From contig CBDCEX010000016.1 in NCBI GenBank assembly GCA_965216025.1, positions 310,001 through 374,000 of the forward strand: a stretch of DNA of 64,000 nucleotides, written 5' to 3'. Made by a program: the position numbers and the translations under genes. Within the stretch, counting starts at the first letter, position 1, and each line of letters opens with the position of its first letter. Below are positions 47,252 through 56,600 of this stretch, piece by piece. Origin of the DNA: JADFQT01 sp965216025. Lineage in GTDB: Bacteria > Chloroflexota > Dehalococcoidia > Lucifugimonadales > UBA3495. The notes beneath the pieces are model-generated. The model saw only the letters and a program-made list of their open reading frames with translations. It did not search any database and was not told the DNA's origin.

Positions 47252-48930
47252 CTAAAGGTCTCGAAAAGTAACCGGGGGCAAAATCTCCTGCCCTATCTTC
47301 CAGAAATCTTTGCCGTCGACCAACTGTTGTCGAGTCAGCGGAAAGCGGTGGAGTTCCCGCAGCCAGTCCCCGTTCAGCTGAAACCGAAGCTCAATGCCCA
47401 GCTGGGATTCCTCCAAGTGCTCCCATTTGCCCCCGGAGACTCCGACCTCCTCCTTATCGAATTCCCATACTAGTGGCTGCTGACGCAGCTTCTGCTCATC
47501 GGCCCACTGCCAGGGCATGTCGAAGCCCGGCACGCACCACCGCCATTCAACCGCCGGTATTGACCAACCCGATAGCTGGGTTACCCTCCGGTCGGGCGCA
47601 AATATTCGGTCTTTGCAGGTGTCCTGCCCGCCAAACACGGCAAACCGAGGACGGGCATTCTCAACAACGCAGCTGTTGACCTTCGCCACCGGCTCTTGCT
47701 CTTCGACCGGGCCTTTCGCGTAGCTGGGCTCCAATGCAGTAACCTGCAGCTCGGATTCATGCTCGGGGAACAATCTCGCTAGATCCCAGGAGTTGATCCA
47801 GTGCTTGATGTGCTGCCGGATGCGCCAAGTTTCGTTGGACTTGAAATCCGACGGTGCTTGCCAGCCGTAGGCTTGGGAGTAAATATTTTGACAATCCCCA
47901 TATATCTCAGCCAGGTCGATGGATTCTTCGAGAATCATGTTGTCCTGGGGGATTTGGCGGATCTTCTGCATGCCTCGGTCGGCCTGGCCCGCCAAAAGCC
48001 AGTCCCCCAGGTCGCCGGTGGACCTGAGCTTGGCGGATATCTTTTCGTCATCTCTCCGGTCGTCCATAACCTCCATCTGGTAGGCGGAAGTTATAGCGCA
48101 CACCGCCCCCAAGCCAGGAATGGGAGGCTCATCCAGAATTCCCAGCAGCTTGGCCATCTCTCCGTACGATTTGGCCCGCTGCCCCAGAGAATACCTCCCC
48201 ATAAGCTCAACTTCGTCAATCAACAAAATCCAACCGGCGTATCCGGCCGCTACAGCTAGCCGTGACATGAATTCATAGCGCTGCCATACCAGATCCCGAT
48301 TGGTCGCTTTATCAAACTTGAAGGCGGTTTCCTCCCCCAACTCCTTTAACCAGGCCATCATTTCCTTGTCCGTAGCTTTCACGCCCCCCCAAACTGAAGA
48401 ATGCGGTCGGAAATCTCCGGGTAACGCCCTCCGGCGCCTTGCTGGAAAATGTACATGGAAGTGGCGAACCTGGAATTTGGGGAGGTGTTCGGATCAAACG
48501 CCCACCGCTTAAAATCATCGTACTCTGGAGACTCGAATTCCAGATTTTTGGCGATAGCACTCAGGATGTTACCCGACCATTCCGGCACCTTGGCTGACTG
48601 GATGGCCGCGTCATAAATCCTTACCGCGTCATAAAGAGGGGTTTCTCGGCTGATTACGACCTTGCTGCAGACAAATCCCTTCTCCAGAGCGACATGCTGC
48701 AGATACTCCAGCAAATGGGATTTGCCCGAACCGAAATCACCCGCGAAGAGTACGCCTTCAGCCCCTCTACCGTTCTCGAAGCCCTGCCGGACCGCCGTCA
48801 GCGTCTCTTCGAATCGATCCTCCACCGCGGGCTGGGAGCTGCCCAGCGCCCGTACCGCGTCGCGATTCGGCACCCCGGCGCGCAGGGCTTCTATAGCCCT
48901 CCAATTGGCAACCCGGATAGCTGTAGCCAT
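47252..48930 (-). CDS. BrxD-like (DUF2791) P-loop ATPase, split at a C7/G7 run
   Basis: ATG 48930 begins MATAIRVANWRAIEALRAGV and continues VRALGSSQPAVEDRFEETLT, GVLFAGDFGSGKSHLLEYLQ (Walker A) and SKVVISRETPLYDAVRIYDA. After QFGG the frame shifts at seven identical bases (48384-48390). The other frame continues VKATDKEMMAWLKELGEETA, WILLIDEVELMGRYSLGQRA (Walker B) and GLGAVCAITSAYQ. Together about 560 aa, DUF2791-type, related to the ATPase BrxD of BREX phage-defence systems. No BREX methylase, PglZ or helicase gene is adjacent, so the role is uncertain. Confidence 0.7.
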
Positions 48931-49157
48931 TGGCCACTCCCATTCCAAAGAGCCTTATATTTTTGCCCTGGTATTTTTGTGGGAATTCCAACCCATTGGG
49001 AAGGGACTCTCTAATAGGTGTATCAATTGCACCTCACCATCGCATCACAGTGTCCCTGGCAATTATCACAATTGATAATTCCGCCAAAGAGGAAAAAAAC
49101 GCGGTGGTGGTGGTATACCAAGTCTGCGCAAAAGTCGCGTATGAGTCCTCGGTGATC

Positions 49158-49200
49158 CCGTATGGGGCGCACGGCCGTGCGCCCCTACCTTACCCGTAAC
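49158..49200. repeat. REP-like palindrome
   Basis: GGGGCGCACGGCCGTGCGCCCC is a perfect palindrome in the otherwise empty interval between the BrxD-like gene and the hydrolase. It may be a REP element or bidirectional terminator; no T-run follows closely. The rest of 48949-49285 shows no gene. Confidence 0.5.
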
Positions 49201-49285
49201 AGGCACTTTTCATATAGAAATGGTGTCACAATAAGGGCCGCTTGCTCTGAGGCAACGGCTCGCCTATCTCGTCGGGAATAAAATA

Positions 49286-50086
49286 TCAGCCAAGCAAAAA
49301 TTCTTGAACCTGCGAGATAAACTCCTCGGGCTTCTCCACCTCCGGACGATGGCCGCAATTTTCGATTACCGCCAACCTGGACCCGGGGATGGCTTCGTGA
49401 TAAAGCTGACCGGCGCTGAGGGGAACTATGGGGTCTTGCTGGCCCCATACGATCAAGGTGGGCAGCCGCTTCAGCCGAAACAGCAGGTTTGGCAGAGCCG
49501 GATTGTGCATGTAGGGACGCCAGCTCAATCGACAGCTGCTTTCCCGGGCCCTTTCCCAGTTTTCCGCCTGTTCCGGGGTAGGTTCATCCGGACATATCAA
49601 CTGGAATTCGGGAACGCTGCCCGGGTCGAGGACGCTGTCGGTTATGAAACTCTTGGCCACTAACTGGAAAATGTCGAGGATTTCTCCCGTGGGAGGCTTG
49701 ACTCCCGCGGCATCCACCAGTACCAGCTTTTTGAACTGCTGTGGGCACATGGTCGCCATCTCCGCCGCCAGCCAACCCCCCAGCCCGAACCCTATGACAC
49801 TCATGCCCTCCAGGTCCAGCTGGTCCAGCGCACCCAGATACCAGCCGGCCAGGTCGCGCATGCCCATTACCCAGTCCAACTCCTCGGATTCTCCGAATCC
49901 CGGATGGGACGGAATCTGCAGGCTGAAGTTCTGGGCCAAGGCCTGATGAAGCCGCAGCCACCCGGGATGGCCCATCTCGTCGTGCAGGATAAGTAGCGGC
50001 TCCCCGGAGCCTCCCTTGACTACCTGAAGCTTTACTCCCGCCACCTCCACCATATCCTCGGTCCAGGGTTGAGCCGTGGTTGTCAT
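49286..50086 (-). CDS. alpha/beta hydrolase with Gly at the nucleophile position
   Basis: The 266-aa alpha/beta hydrolase-fold protein begins MTTTAQPWTEDMVEVAGVKL after TGAGGAATAATAGT. LLILHDEMGHPGWLRLHQAL replaces the usual HG oxyanion motif. The nucleophile elbow reads IGFGLGGWLAAEMA, with Gly where Ser, Asp or Cys is expected. The acid GQQDPIVP and the histidine ENCGHRPEVEKPEEF are present. It may be non-hydrolytic or use another mechanism. The gene precedes and is close to the iron-type alcohol dehydrogenase on the same strand, suggesting a catabolic operon. Confidence 0.75.
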   Translation of the reverse strand: MTTTAQPWTEDMVEVAGVKLQVVKGGSGEPLLILHDEMGHPGWLRLHQALAQNFSLQIPSHPGFGESEELDWVMGMRDLAGWYLGALDQLDLEGMSVIGFGLGGWLAAEMATMCPQQFKKLVLVDAAGVKPPTGEILDIFQLVAKSFITDSVLDPGSVPEFQLICPDEPTPEQAENWERARESSCRLSWRPYMHNPALPNLLFRLKRLPTLIVWGQQDPIVPLSAGQLYHEAIPGSRLAVIENCGHRPEVEKPEEFISQVQEFLLG

Positions 50087-50144
50087 ACTATTATTCCTCA
50101 GCGAAGAGTTTGAGTATCGAGATGAGTGATTACCCGGTCCTTGA

Positions 50145-51338
50145 TTACCACGCGTCCCGGAGCACCTGCATAATTGGCCCGGCGTCGGAGATGGGCTTGG
50201 GATTGGTGGCCAGCCCCCGGTCATGCAACGTGGCCGCTGCCAAAAGCTCCAGCCCCTCCTCGGGAACACCCACGTCCCGCAGGCGGGGAGGCAAGCCCAG
50301 GGTTCGGCAAAGCTGGGCGACGCCGTCGGAGGCGGCCAAGCCGGCTTCCTCTGCGCTGAGCCCCGAGGTGTCTATGCCCATGGCTTCGGCAATCAATACT
50401 TGACGCTCGGCGCTGCCATCCAAATTGTAACGCATGGTATGGGGCAGCATGATGGCGTTGGCTTCGCCGTGGGCCACATCATACAACCCGCCGATGTTGT
50501 GGGCGATGGCGGTGTTCATGCCCAAACCCCGCACCGATGCCATAGCCAGCATCGGCAGAAGCGCCGCTGTCTTGGTGTTCAACAGCACGGTCTGGTCCAT
50601 GTCTTCCCATTGGGGCAGGTAATTTACCAGTAACTTTATGGCGTGGAGAGCCAGGGCATCGCCAATCGGGCTATGGCTGGTGGAGTAGACCGTCTCAATG
50701 GCGATGCGGAGCTGCCCAATGGCCGTGCCCATCTGAATCCGTAGGGGCGTCGTCGCGATGGCTTGGCCGTCGATGATGACCACCCGGTGCCCGTTGCCAA
50801 CACCGGAGAGCAAAATTTTGCGGCCCAGGGCTTTGTCGGTGAAGCCGCCCCCACCCCGGCTCAACTCCGCTCCACCCATGGTAGTGGGTACGCTGACGAT
50901 GGGAACTTTCTCATGGGGAGTGTGGGGCATGATGACTTTGTCCGGCGGCTCGAACCGCATCTCGTAGTCGTGGATATCGCCACCCTCGGCTAGCATCATG
51001 GCGATGCCCTTACAGGTGTCATGGGTGCTGCCGCCGCCCACGCTCACCAGGCAGTCGGGGTTCAGCTCGCCGGCCGCCTCGACCGCCCGCTGCACCACCT
51101 CGATGGGCGAGTGGGGAGCCACGCCCGAGAAGAGGCCGGCGCAATAGCCGCCCAAGGCCTCCTGTACTCGCTGCACCACGTTGGACTTTTCCAGAATGGT
51201 GGGGCCGCAGACGACCAAAGCGCGGTTGACACCCAGTCCGTCCAGAGACTGCCGAATGCCGGAAATGGCGACGCTGTCGCAGATTATTTCCTGGGCCAGC
51301 CCGGAATAGCGATACTGCAAAGCCGTTGCAACTTCCAT
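50145..51338 (-). CDS. iron-containing alcohol dehydrogenase-family (maleylacetate reductase-like)
   Basis: The 397-aa product has LVVCGPTILEKSNVVQRVQE, the nucleotide loop CLVSVGGGSTHDTCKGIAMM, VSVPTTMGGAELSRGG, and C-terminal AIAHNIGGLYDVAHGEANAI. The usual metal-binding motif D-A-L-x-H-A-I-E reads G-Q-L-R-I-A-I-E here, so two of four ligands are missing, while the later His residues remain. This fits metal-independent maleylacetate-reductase relatives better than classic Fe-ADH. It lies upstream of the alpha/beta hydrolase on the same strand; the two are probably transcribed together. Confidence 0.8.
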   Translation of the reverse strand: MEVATALQYRYSGLAQEIICDSVAISGIRQSLDGLGVNRALVVCGPTILEKSNVVQRVQEALGGYCAGLFSGVAPHSPIEVVQRAVEAAGELNPDCLVSVGGGSTHDTCKGIAMMLAEGGDIHDYEMRFEPPDKVIMPHTPHEKVPIVSVPTTMGGAELSRGGGGFTDKALGRKILLSGVGNGHRVVIIDGQAIATTPLRIQMGTAIGQLRIAIETVYSTSHSPIGDALALHAIKLLVNYLPQWEDMDQTVLLNTKTAALLPMLAMASVRGLGMNTAIAHNIGGLYDVAHGEANAIMLPHTMRYNLDGSAERQVLIAEAMGIDTSGLSAEEAGLAASDGVAQLCRTLGLPPRLRDVGVPEEGLELLAAATLHDRGLATNPKPISDAGPIMQVLRDAW

Positions 51339-51534
51339 GGAATTAACCTCTGAATCTACCTCGGACTTAAGGAAGTTAAACTCAAAACCAGCGGTGCCCT
51401 ACATTCTTTCTGAGCCCCTAGATGGTCCCCAAGTGGTCCCGAGTTTAAAGAGGGGCAAACCCGCTGTCAATTGTTTGGCCTGTCTCGCCTAGGGCCGGTC
51501 CGCTGGCCGTCCAACTTGAATCCAAAGATGCGGC

Positions 51535-52629
51535 CTAACCCACCAACTCCGGCCGGCAGGCCTTCATCGTCGCCAGGACTGCATCCACCAGCTCCGGCCG
51601 GCAGGCCTTCATCGTTGCCAGGACTGAATCCACACCCGGCCGGGCCGCGACCACCCGGACCAGGGCGGTGTCCAGCCCGTGGGACAGTTGGGCAAAAGCC
51701 TTCGCCGCTCCTGCCACCTTCCCGTAATACCCAACCTTCCCCAACACCTCGGCGGGAAAGGCCTCGGCCACATCATCCGCCGATGCGCCCTCACGGCGCA
51801 TCTGGTCCAGGTCCGCCAACTCTTCGGCAAATCCCATCCGCTCAAAATGGGCTCGGTAGCCCAGCTGTCTCTCCCGGTCAGTGGGCACCTGCTGTCCCAG
51901 GGCGTATCCCATGGTAGATTTGGCGAAAGCCCGCCGGGCTAAGTCCTCATCGTCGTCAACGCAGACCCGAATGTACTCCACCACCTGAATATCAGCAGGG
52001 TCCCGGCCTACGGTGGCAGCTCCCTCCGCTATCCGATCCCGACTCCAGGCGATCTGCTCCGGATTGCACCAGTTCAAGCAGACGCCATCGGCCAACTCAC
52101 CGGCCAGCCTCAGCATCGCCGGCCCCAGGGTGCCCAGGTAGACCGGGGTGTTGGGAGCCGGGTTAATGGCTAGCTTCAAACCCCTAAGGGTCACCACCTC
52201 ACCCTGGTAGTCGACCTCTTCACCACGGACCAGGCCCCTCACCGTCGTCAGATAGTCTCGCATCAGCGCCAAAGTCGAGATTCGGGGCATGCCTATAGAC
52301 CGGCGGGTTCTGGGACGGTAGGCGCCGCCCGAGCCAATGCCCATGATGAACCGGCCGCCGGTCAGTTGGCTCAATGTTCCGCCGGCCATTGCGAAGGCCA
52401 CCGGGGTGCGGTACATTACCGGGGAAACGGCAATGCCGGTATGGAGTCCCTCGGGGATGGCCTGCCGGCTGGCCGCCCAGCGGTGGGCGCAAAGCTGGAA
52501 GGAATCCATGCCGGTGCTTTCCGGAGTCCAGACGCTGGTGTACCCCAGCTGCGCTGCTTCCCGGGAGAGTTCGGCCTGCTGGTCGAAGGAGAGATTCAGG
52601 GTCGCATCCAGTCCAACTCCAATATCCAT
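51535..52629 (-). CDS. LLM-class flavin/F420-dependent oxidoreductase 1
   Basis: The 364-aa TIM-barrel protein begins MDIGVGLDATLNLSFDQQAE. ELSREAAQLGYTSVWTPEST, GGRFIMGIGSGGAYRPRTRR and NPAPNTPVYLGTLGPAMLRL are typical of the luciferase-like monooxygenase superfamily. Such enzymes oxidise substrates with FMNH2 or F420; the substrate is not predictable. The C-terminus ends in two tandem copies of (D)xVLATMKACRPELV, a 15-16-residue duplication not expected in the family. TAGGAAAGGAGTCTTC precedes the ATG. Confidence 0.8.
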   Translation of the reverse strand: MDIGVGLDATLNLSFDQQAELSREAAQLGYTSVWTPESTGMDSFQLCAHRWAASRQAIPEGLHTGIAVSPVMYRTPVAFAMAGGTLSQLTGGRFIMGIGSGGAYRPRTRRSIGMPRISTLALMRDYLTTVRGLVRGEEVDYQGEVVTLRGLKLAINPAPNTPVYLGTLGPAMLRLAGELADGVCLNWCNPEQIAWSRDRIAEGAATVGRDPADIQVVEYIRVCVDDDEDLARRAFAKSTMGYALGQQVPTDRERQLGYRAHFERMGFAEELADLDQMRREGASADDVAEAFPAEVLGKVGYYGKVAGAAKAFAQLSHGLDTALVRVVAARPGVDSVLATMKACRPELVDAVLATMKACRPELVG

Positions 52630-52752
52630 GAAGACTCCTTTCCTAATCCAGCCTCAGCTTCCGTTTGTTAGTTACCCGGTTGTGCGTAGCCAGACCGGCA
52701 TCCCCTTCCCGACGGGTCAATCATAGCATCAAATCTAGCCGCTCGAGTCAAA

Positions 52753-53244
52753 ATGGAAGAGTCAGAAACGGAAGGCCGCCCTTCAGTTGAGGAAATTATA
52801 GCGCTGATGGAGGACTCCCGCAGAGAATTAGCGGCCCAGCTCTGCTCGCTGGTTGCCGCCTGGCCGGAGGTGGCGGAGCGGACGGTGTATGACGGCTTCT
52901 GCCGAGAATGGACCCCGGCTTGCTACTGCCTGGGTACCCAGCTGTTTCACATACATAACTTCCGCCAGGGCCTGCGGGCGACCATTTTCGTCGGCGTCCG
53001 AGCGCTGGAGCCCCTGATTTTGGACTCGGACCAGGTGCCGGAAGAGTTGCGGCAGCAGGTGGCAGCAACGCCGGGGCCTCGTGGCACCAAACAGGTGAGA
53101 GTTCCCCTCGAATCGCCAGAGGACGTGGCGGATTTCGCCCAGCTGGTCCGCACCAAGTGGGAGGCGGTCCAGAATGGGCAGTTGGGCAAGCCCGCTGGTA
53201 AGAGTCGCCGGGCGGGAAACGAGCCGGCCCTACCTGGACAGTAG
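52753..53244 (+). CDS. hypothetical protein (163 aa)
   Basis: The product MEESETEGRPSVEEIIALME... has a central region TVYDGFCREWTPACYCLGTQ followed by QLFHIHNFRQGLRATIFVGV. This loosely resembles small DUF3788-type or DUF1801-type domains, but I cannot assign it. It is divergently arranged with LLM oxidoreductase 1. The C-terminal 25 residues are basic and probably disordered. Confidence 0.45.
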   Translation: MEESETEGRPSVEEIIALMEDSRRELAAQLCSLVAAWPEVAERTVYDGFCREWTPACYCLGTQLFHIHNFRQGLRATIFVGVRALEPLILDSDQVPEELRQQVAATPGPRGTKQVRVPLESPEDVADFAQLVRTKWEAVQNGQLGKPAGKSRRAGNEPALPGQ

Positions 53245-53348
53245 GCCGGGGCCGATGCTACACTGGCGTTGGCTGGCAAGGGCAGATAAAGGGCAGATAT
53301 TAGATAACCCTTTCCCAACTCGCAAATATCAACAAAGGGGGTGTCGGT

Positions 53349-54593
53349 ATGTTAATCGGGCACTTCACCGAACAACCCTGGCAGGACGACGCCTCGGGTC
53401 TGATGGGTACCCAGAGCACCGACCTAAGCATAAGTAACTCGAACTACAACCCTGAGATCGGCGCCCAGCTATACAACCGCTACCTGGATGAGAAGGTTTA
53501 CGCCGAGGAAATGGGCTTCGACGCCCTGATGCTCAACGAGCACCACAGCACACCCTTCTGCATGCAAGGGGTCACCAACGTCGGCGCATCCATCCTGGCT
53601 CGAATCACCAACAAGGCCAAAATCATCATCCTGGGCAACGTTTTACCCATTTGGGACGACCCGCTTTGGCTGGCGGAACAGCTTTCGATGATCGACATGA
53701 TCTCCCACGGGCGGCTGGTCTCCGGCTTCGTCCGGGGTGGCGGCCGGGAGAGCTACGCCCATAACTCGCCGCCCCACTTCAATCGGGAGCGGTTCGAAGA
53801 GGCCCACGACTTCATCATCAAGGCCTGGACCGATCCGGGACCCTTCCGCTGGGAAGGCAAGCACTACCACTACCGCTACGTCAATCCGTGGGCCAGGCCC
53901 CTGCAGAAGCCCCATCCGCCTATCTGGATTCCCTCCACCGTCAGCGTGGAAACCGTCAAGTGGACCGCCGCCCATCGCTATCCCCTGGTGCTGCTGGCCA
54001 CCAAGCTGGAGCCCACCAAGGAGGCTTTCCAGCTGTATCACGACACCGCCGCTGAGCTGGGCTACGAGTCGGGCACCCAGAATCTGGCCTACCTTTGGAA
54101 GGTCCACGTCGATGAGACGGAAGAAAAAGCCGAGGAAGTGGCCCGCAAGTATCTATCCGGCGTGAGCAACCCCTTCCTGGCCGGCAATGAAGGTCAGGTG
54201 AATCCGGCTATCATGAACCTGCCGGGACACACCTCCCGAACCTCCCGCCGTCTCTCCGCCACGGCTTTCGGACCGGCCGGCCGGTTCGGGACCAACCGGC
54301 GTCCCTTTGAAGACCAGATAGCCGACCATACCATCATCACCGGCACGCCCAAGACCGTGTTGCCCAAGATCCGCCACGTGCTGGAATATCTGCGGCCGGG
54401 CAGCGTTTTCTTCTGGGACGGCGACGGCGCCATGAGCCACGAGGACCAGATGCGCAGCCTGCGGTTGATGGGCGAGGAAGTGATTCCAGCCGTGCGGGAG
54501 ATGGGTGAGGAATTGGAGCTGTTCAGCTCCTTTGAAGTCGATCCGGCCACCGGACAAAAAGTAGAGGAGCAGGCCACTACCACAGCCGATTGA
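53349..54593 (+). CDS. LLM-class flavin-dependent oxidoreductase 2
   Basis: The 414-aa bacterial luciferase-like protein has MLIGHFTEQPWQDDASGLMG, then ALMLNEHHSTPFCMQGVTNV, LSMIDMISHGRLVSGFVRGG and KPHPPIWIPSTVSVETVKWT. This matches the long LLM subgroup with a conserved NEHH motif at the barrel entrance. AACAAAGGGGGTGTCGGT precedes ATG. The terminator downstream at 55311 is separated from it by the group II intron. Substrate unknown. Confidence 0.82.
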   Translation: MLIGHFTEQPWQDDASGLMGTQSTDLSISNSNYNPEIGAQLYNRYLDEKVYAEEMGFDALMLNEHHSTPFCMQGVTNVGASILARITNKAKIIILGNVLPIWDDPLWLAEQLSMIDMISHGRLVSGFVRGGGRESYAHNSPPHFNRERFEEAHDFIIKAWTDPGPFRWEGKHYHYRYVNPWARPLQKPHPPIWIPSTVSVETVKWTAAHRYPLVLLATKLEPTKEAFQLYHDTAAELGYESGTQNLAYLWKVHVDETEEKAEEVARKYLSGVSNPFLAGNEGQVNPAIMNLPGHTSRTSRRLSATAFGPAGRFGTNRRPFEDQIADHTIITGTPKTVLPKIRHVLEYLRPGSVFFWDGDGAMSHEDQMRSLRLMGEEVIPAVREMGEELELFSSFEVDPATGQKVEEQATTTAD

Positions 54594-54620
54594 GCGGGCC
54601 ACCCACCCAGGTTGTGACCA

Positions 54621-55306
54621 ATCGGGTAGGAGGGGGCCTCGCGGCCCCCGTCCTCCCACACCACCGGACGTACTCAGCGTATCCGGCGGTTTCCTCTACT
54701 GTTTCAACAGGTGCTACCACCCGTCAAGGCTCGTTTCCGTTCAGACACCGTGGTCGCTGGCTGCTCCTCGCTCACCCCAGTTCCGGTTCCGCCTTCACCA
54801 GGGACGCCGGGGCGCACGGTCTCCTTCCTCCATTCAAGAAGGGAGAGTTGTTAGGCCGTGCCTTGCTGCCGCTCTACGCCCATCGAGTCCTCTTGACTGG
54901 CTCCTTGCAGTAGAGGATTCGGCCCTTCATCCTTCCCGTGCGGGAAGGACTACTATGGCCTCGGCTGACTTCTCCGGAGCCTTCCCCCACCGTTGCCGGT
55001 GCGGTAGTCCCGATTCCATCGGGACAGCCCCAGAGATCTCCCAGGGTAAGCTATGCATCCTTCCCTCGGTCCCCGCCGGATTTACCAACGCACATGTCCG
55101 GATGACTACCGGGCCTCCCCGTCCATGGCCGGGTTACCCCACTGCGCCGGCCTTGTATCCGATTCCTGTTCGTCGGGTCCGAGTTTTGCCATCAGCTTCC
55201 TTCAGATTCCACCTCACGGTGGACACCCTTGCTTAGGCTAGCGGTTCCGGTCATCACGGCCCGCAGAGGACTTTCACCTCCAAGATGCACAACATGCCTG
55301 GCACAC
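54621..55306 (-). ncRNA. ORF-less group II intron (probably class IIC)
   Basis: Minus strand, 686 nt. The 5' end reads GTGTGCCAGGCATG, followed by GGAGGTGAAAGTCCTC and later GGTGTCCACCGTGAGGTGG with ATCTGAAGGAAGC, characteristic group II domain I text. Domain V lies at 54660-54690 (ACCGCCGGAT...GTCCGGTGGT). Domain VI is a GC hairpin (GGGGGCC GCGA GGCCCCC) with a bulged A seven bases from the 3' end, which is CCTACCCGAT. There is no reverse transcriptase gene. The 5' junction follows a terminator hairpin and its T-run, the target preferred by class IIC introns. Splicing would need a helper in trans, or the intron may be dead. Confidence 0.75.
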
Positions 55307-55310
55307 TATG

Positions 55311-55342
55311 AAAAGGGCCGGCAATTAGCCGGCCCTTTTTTA
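55311..55342. terminator. bidirectional rho-independent terminator
   Basis: The stem GGGCCGGC / GCCGGCCC with loop AATTA has A4 on one side and T6 on the other. It probably served both the LLM gene at 53349 and the Gfo/Idh gene at 57089. The group II intron sits on one flank and IS1595 in its T-run on the other. Confidence 0.85.
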
Positions 55343-55418
55343 ATGGGAATTATATACTTTACTTCGCACACCGTAGCTGTTAGAATTGGATTGTACTCAG
55401 AAAGGGGAGTTAATTCAA

Positions 55419-56345
55419 ATGACAAACAATGGCGGGACCACCATCAGCGCATACGAGTTCTTCAAGAACTTCCCTAACGAAACTTCAGCCATCAAATACA
55501 TCGAAGGTCTCCGCTGGGCCGACGGGATAATCTGCCCGCATTGTGATAGCCAGCGCACCAGCCGCATGAAGGACTCCCAATACCACCAGTGCAAGGACTG
55601 TCGCCAGAAATTTACAGTGAGAACTGGGAGGATCTTCGAACGATCCCACATTCCCCTGGATAAATGGCTGTACGCTATGTATATCCTGGAGACTGCCCGG
55701 AAAGGCGTCAGCAGCCTACAGCTATCCAAGGAACTTGGCATCACCCAGAAGTCCACCTGGTTCATGCTGCACCGCTTGAGGGAAGCCTGCGGCAATATGG
55801 AAGCCGTACCTATAGAGGGTGCGGCGGAGATTGACGAGACTTACATCGGCGGCAAGGAACGAAACAAGCACGCCAACAAGAAGCTCCGCGCCGGGCGTGG
55901 GACGGTTGGCAAAACGGCGGTCGTGGGCGCCAGGGATAGGGATACCGGGCGTGTTGTGGCCAAGCCTATTGCATCCACCGACAAAGAGGACTTGCAAGGG
56001 TTTGTGGCAAGCGTCACAGAAGATGGGAGCGTAGTCTACACCGACGAGGCCGCAGCGTACCAGGGAATGAAGCACCGCTCCCACTGGACGGTCAAGCATA
56101 GCGCCAATGAGTACGTCAAGGGCATGGCCCATACCAACGGCATCGAGAGTTTCTGGAGTGTGTTGAAGCGTGGACTACACGGCACCTATCACCACGTTTC
56201 CGTGAAGCACCTGGGAAGGTACGTGGACGAATTCACCTTCCGGTTGAACGAAGGCAACGTAAAGATTCCTACTATGAAGCGGCTGGAAAGCCTGGTGAAG
56301 GGGACATTTGGGAAGAGGCTTACCTACGAGGACTTGACGTCATAG
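55419..56345 (+). CDS. IS1595-family transposase (ISXO2-like DDE, zinc ribbon)
   Basis: The product has a zinc ribbon CPHCDSQRTSRMKDSQYHQC followed by KDCRQKFTVRTGRIFERSHI. The HTH region YILETARKGVSSLQLSKELG precedes the DDE core with GAAEIDETYIGGKERNKHAN (Asp 1), VVYTDEAAAYQGM (Asp 2) and NGIESFWSVLKRGLHGTYHH (Glu). ATG 55419 follows AGAAAGGGGAG, and a longer start at 55386 is less likely. About 308 aa, intact. Confidence 0.92.
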   Translation: MTNNGGTTISAYEFFKNFPNETSAIKYIEGLRWADGIICPHCDSQRTSRMKDSQYHQCKDCRQKFTVRTGRIFERSHIPLDKWLYAMYILETARKGVSSLQLSKELGITQKSTWFMLHRLREACGNMEAVPIEGAAEIDETYIGGKERNKHANKKLRAGRGTVGKTAVVGARDRDTGRVVAKPIASTDKEDLQGFVASVTEDGSVVYTDEAAAYQGMKHRSHWTVKHSANEYVKGMAHTNGIESFWSVLKRGLHGTYHHVSVKHLGRYVDEFTFRLNEGNVKIPTMKRLESLVKGTFGKRLTYEDLTS

Positions 56346-56366
56346 GTTATGCTAGAACTATGGAAA

Positions 56367-56600
56367 TTAGAGAGGTTCAATCTGCTGTAACGCGTCCAGT
56401 AACCCAGACACGAGATATAGTGTCTCCGGGACAGATAACGGTAAGGTTAAATCCAGACCTGGCTCGCCAGCTTCAACATTTGCGGTTGTCTCAAAATACA
56501 AGGATAATCTGCGAGATTCAGGGTCTACCCTTATCCGGGGCATCACGGATGCCAGTGTCAATCGTTCGACATTAGTTCCATTGCCTTCCGCCCCAACCAC
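56367..56600 (-). CDS. IS1595 passenger protein 3 (77 aa)
   Basis: The product starts at GTG 56600, which overlaps the previous stop (TAGTG). RIRVDPESRRLSLYFETTAN, then LDLTLPLSVPETLYLVSGLL, suggests a small beta-strand plus helix domain. No family is recognised. Tight overlap with the preceding gene implies co-translation. A plus-strand frame over the same region is less convincing. Confidence 0.55.
   Translation of the reverse strand: MVGAEGNGTNVERLTLASVMPRIRVDPESRRLSLYFETTANVEAGEPGLDLTLPLSVPETLYLVSGLLDALQQIEPL

Noticed and set aside
54590..55477. Several short plus-strand open frames between LLM 2 and the IS1595 element
   Set aside because: They are antisense to the conserved group II intron structure and have no ribosome sites; the RNA explains the sequence conservation.
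56360..56575. Plus-strand frame opposite IS1595 passenger gene 3
   Set aside because: The minus-strand frame overlaps its upstream neighbour (TAGTG) and belongs to a three-gene array, so it is the better candidate.
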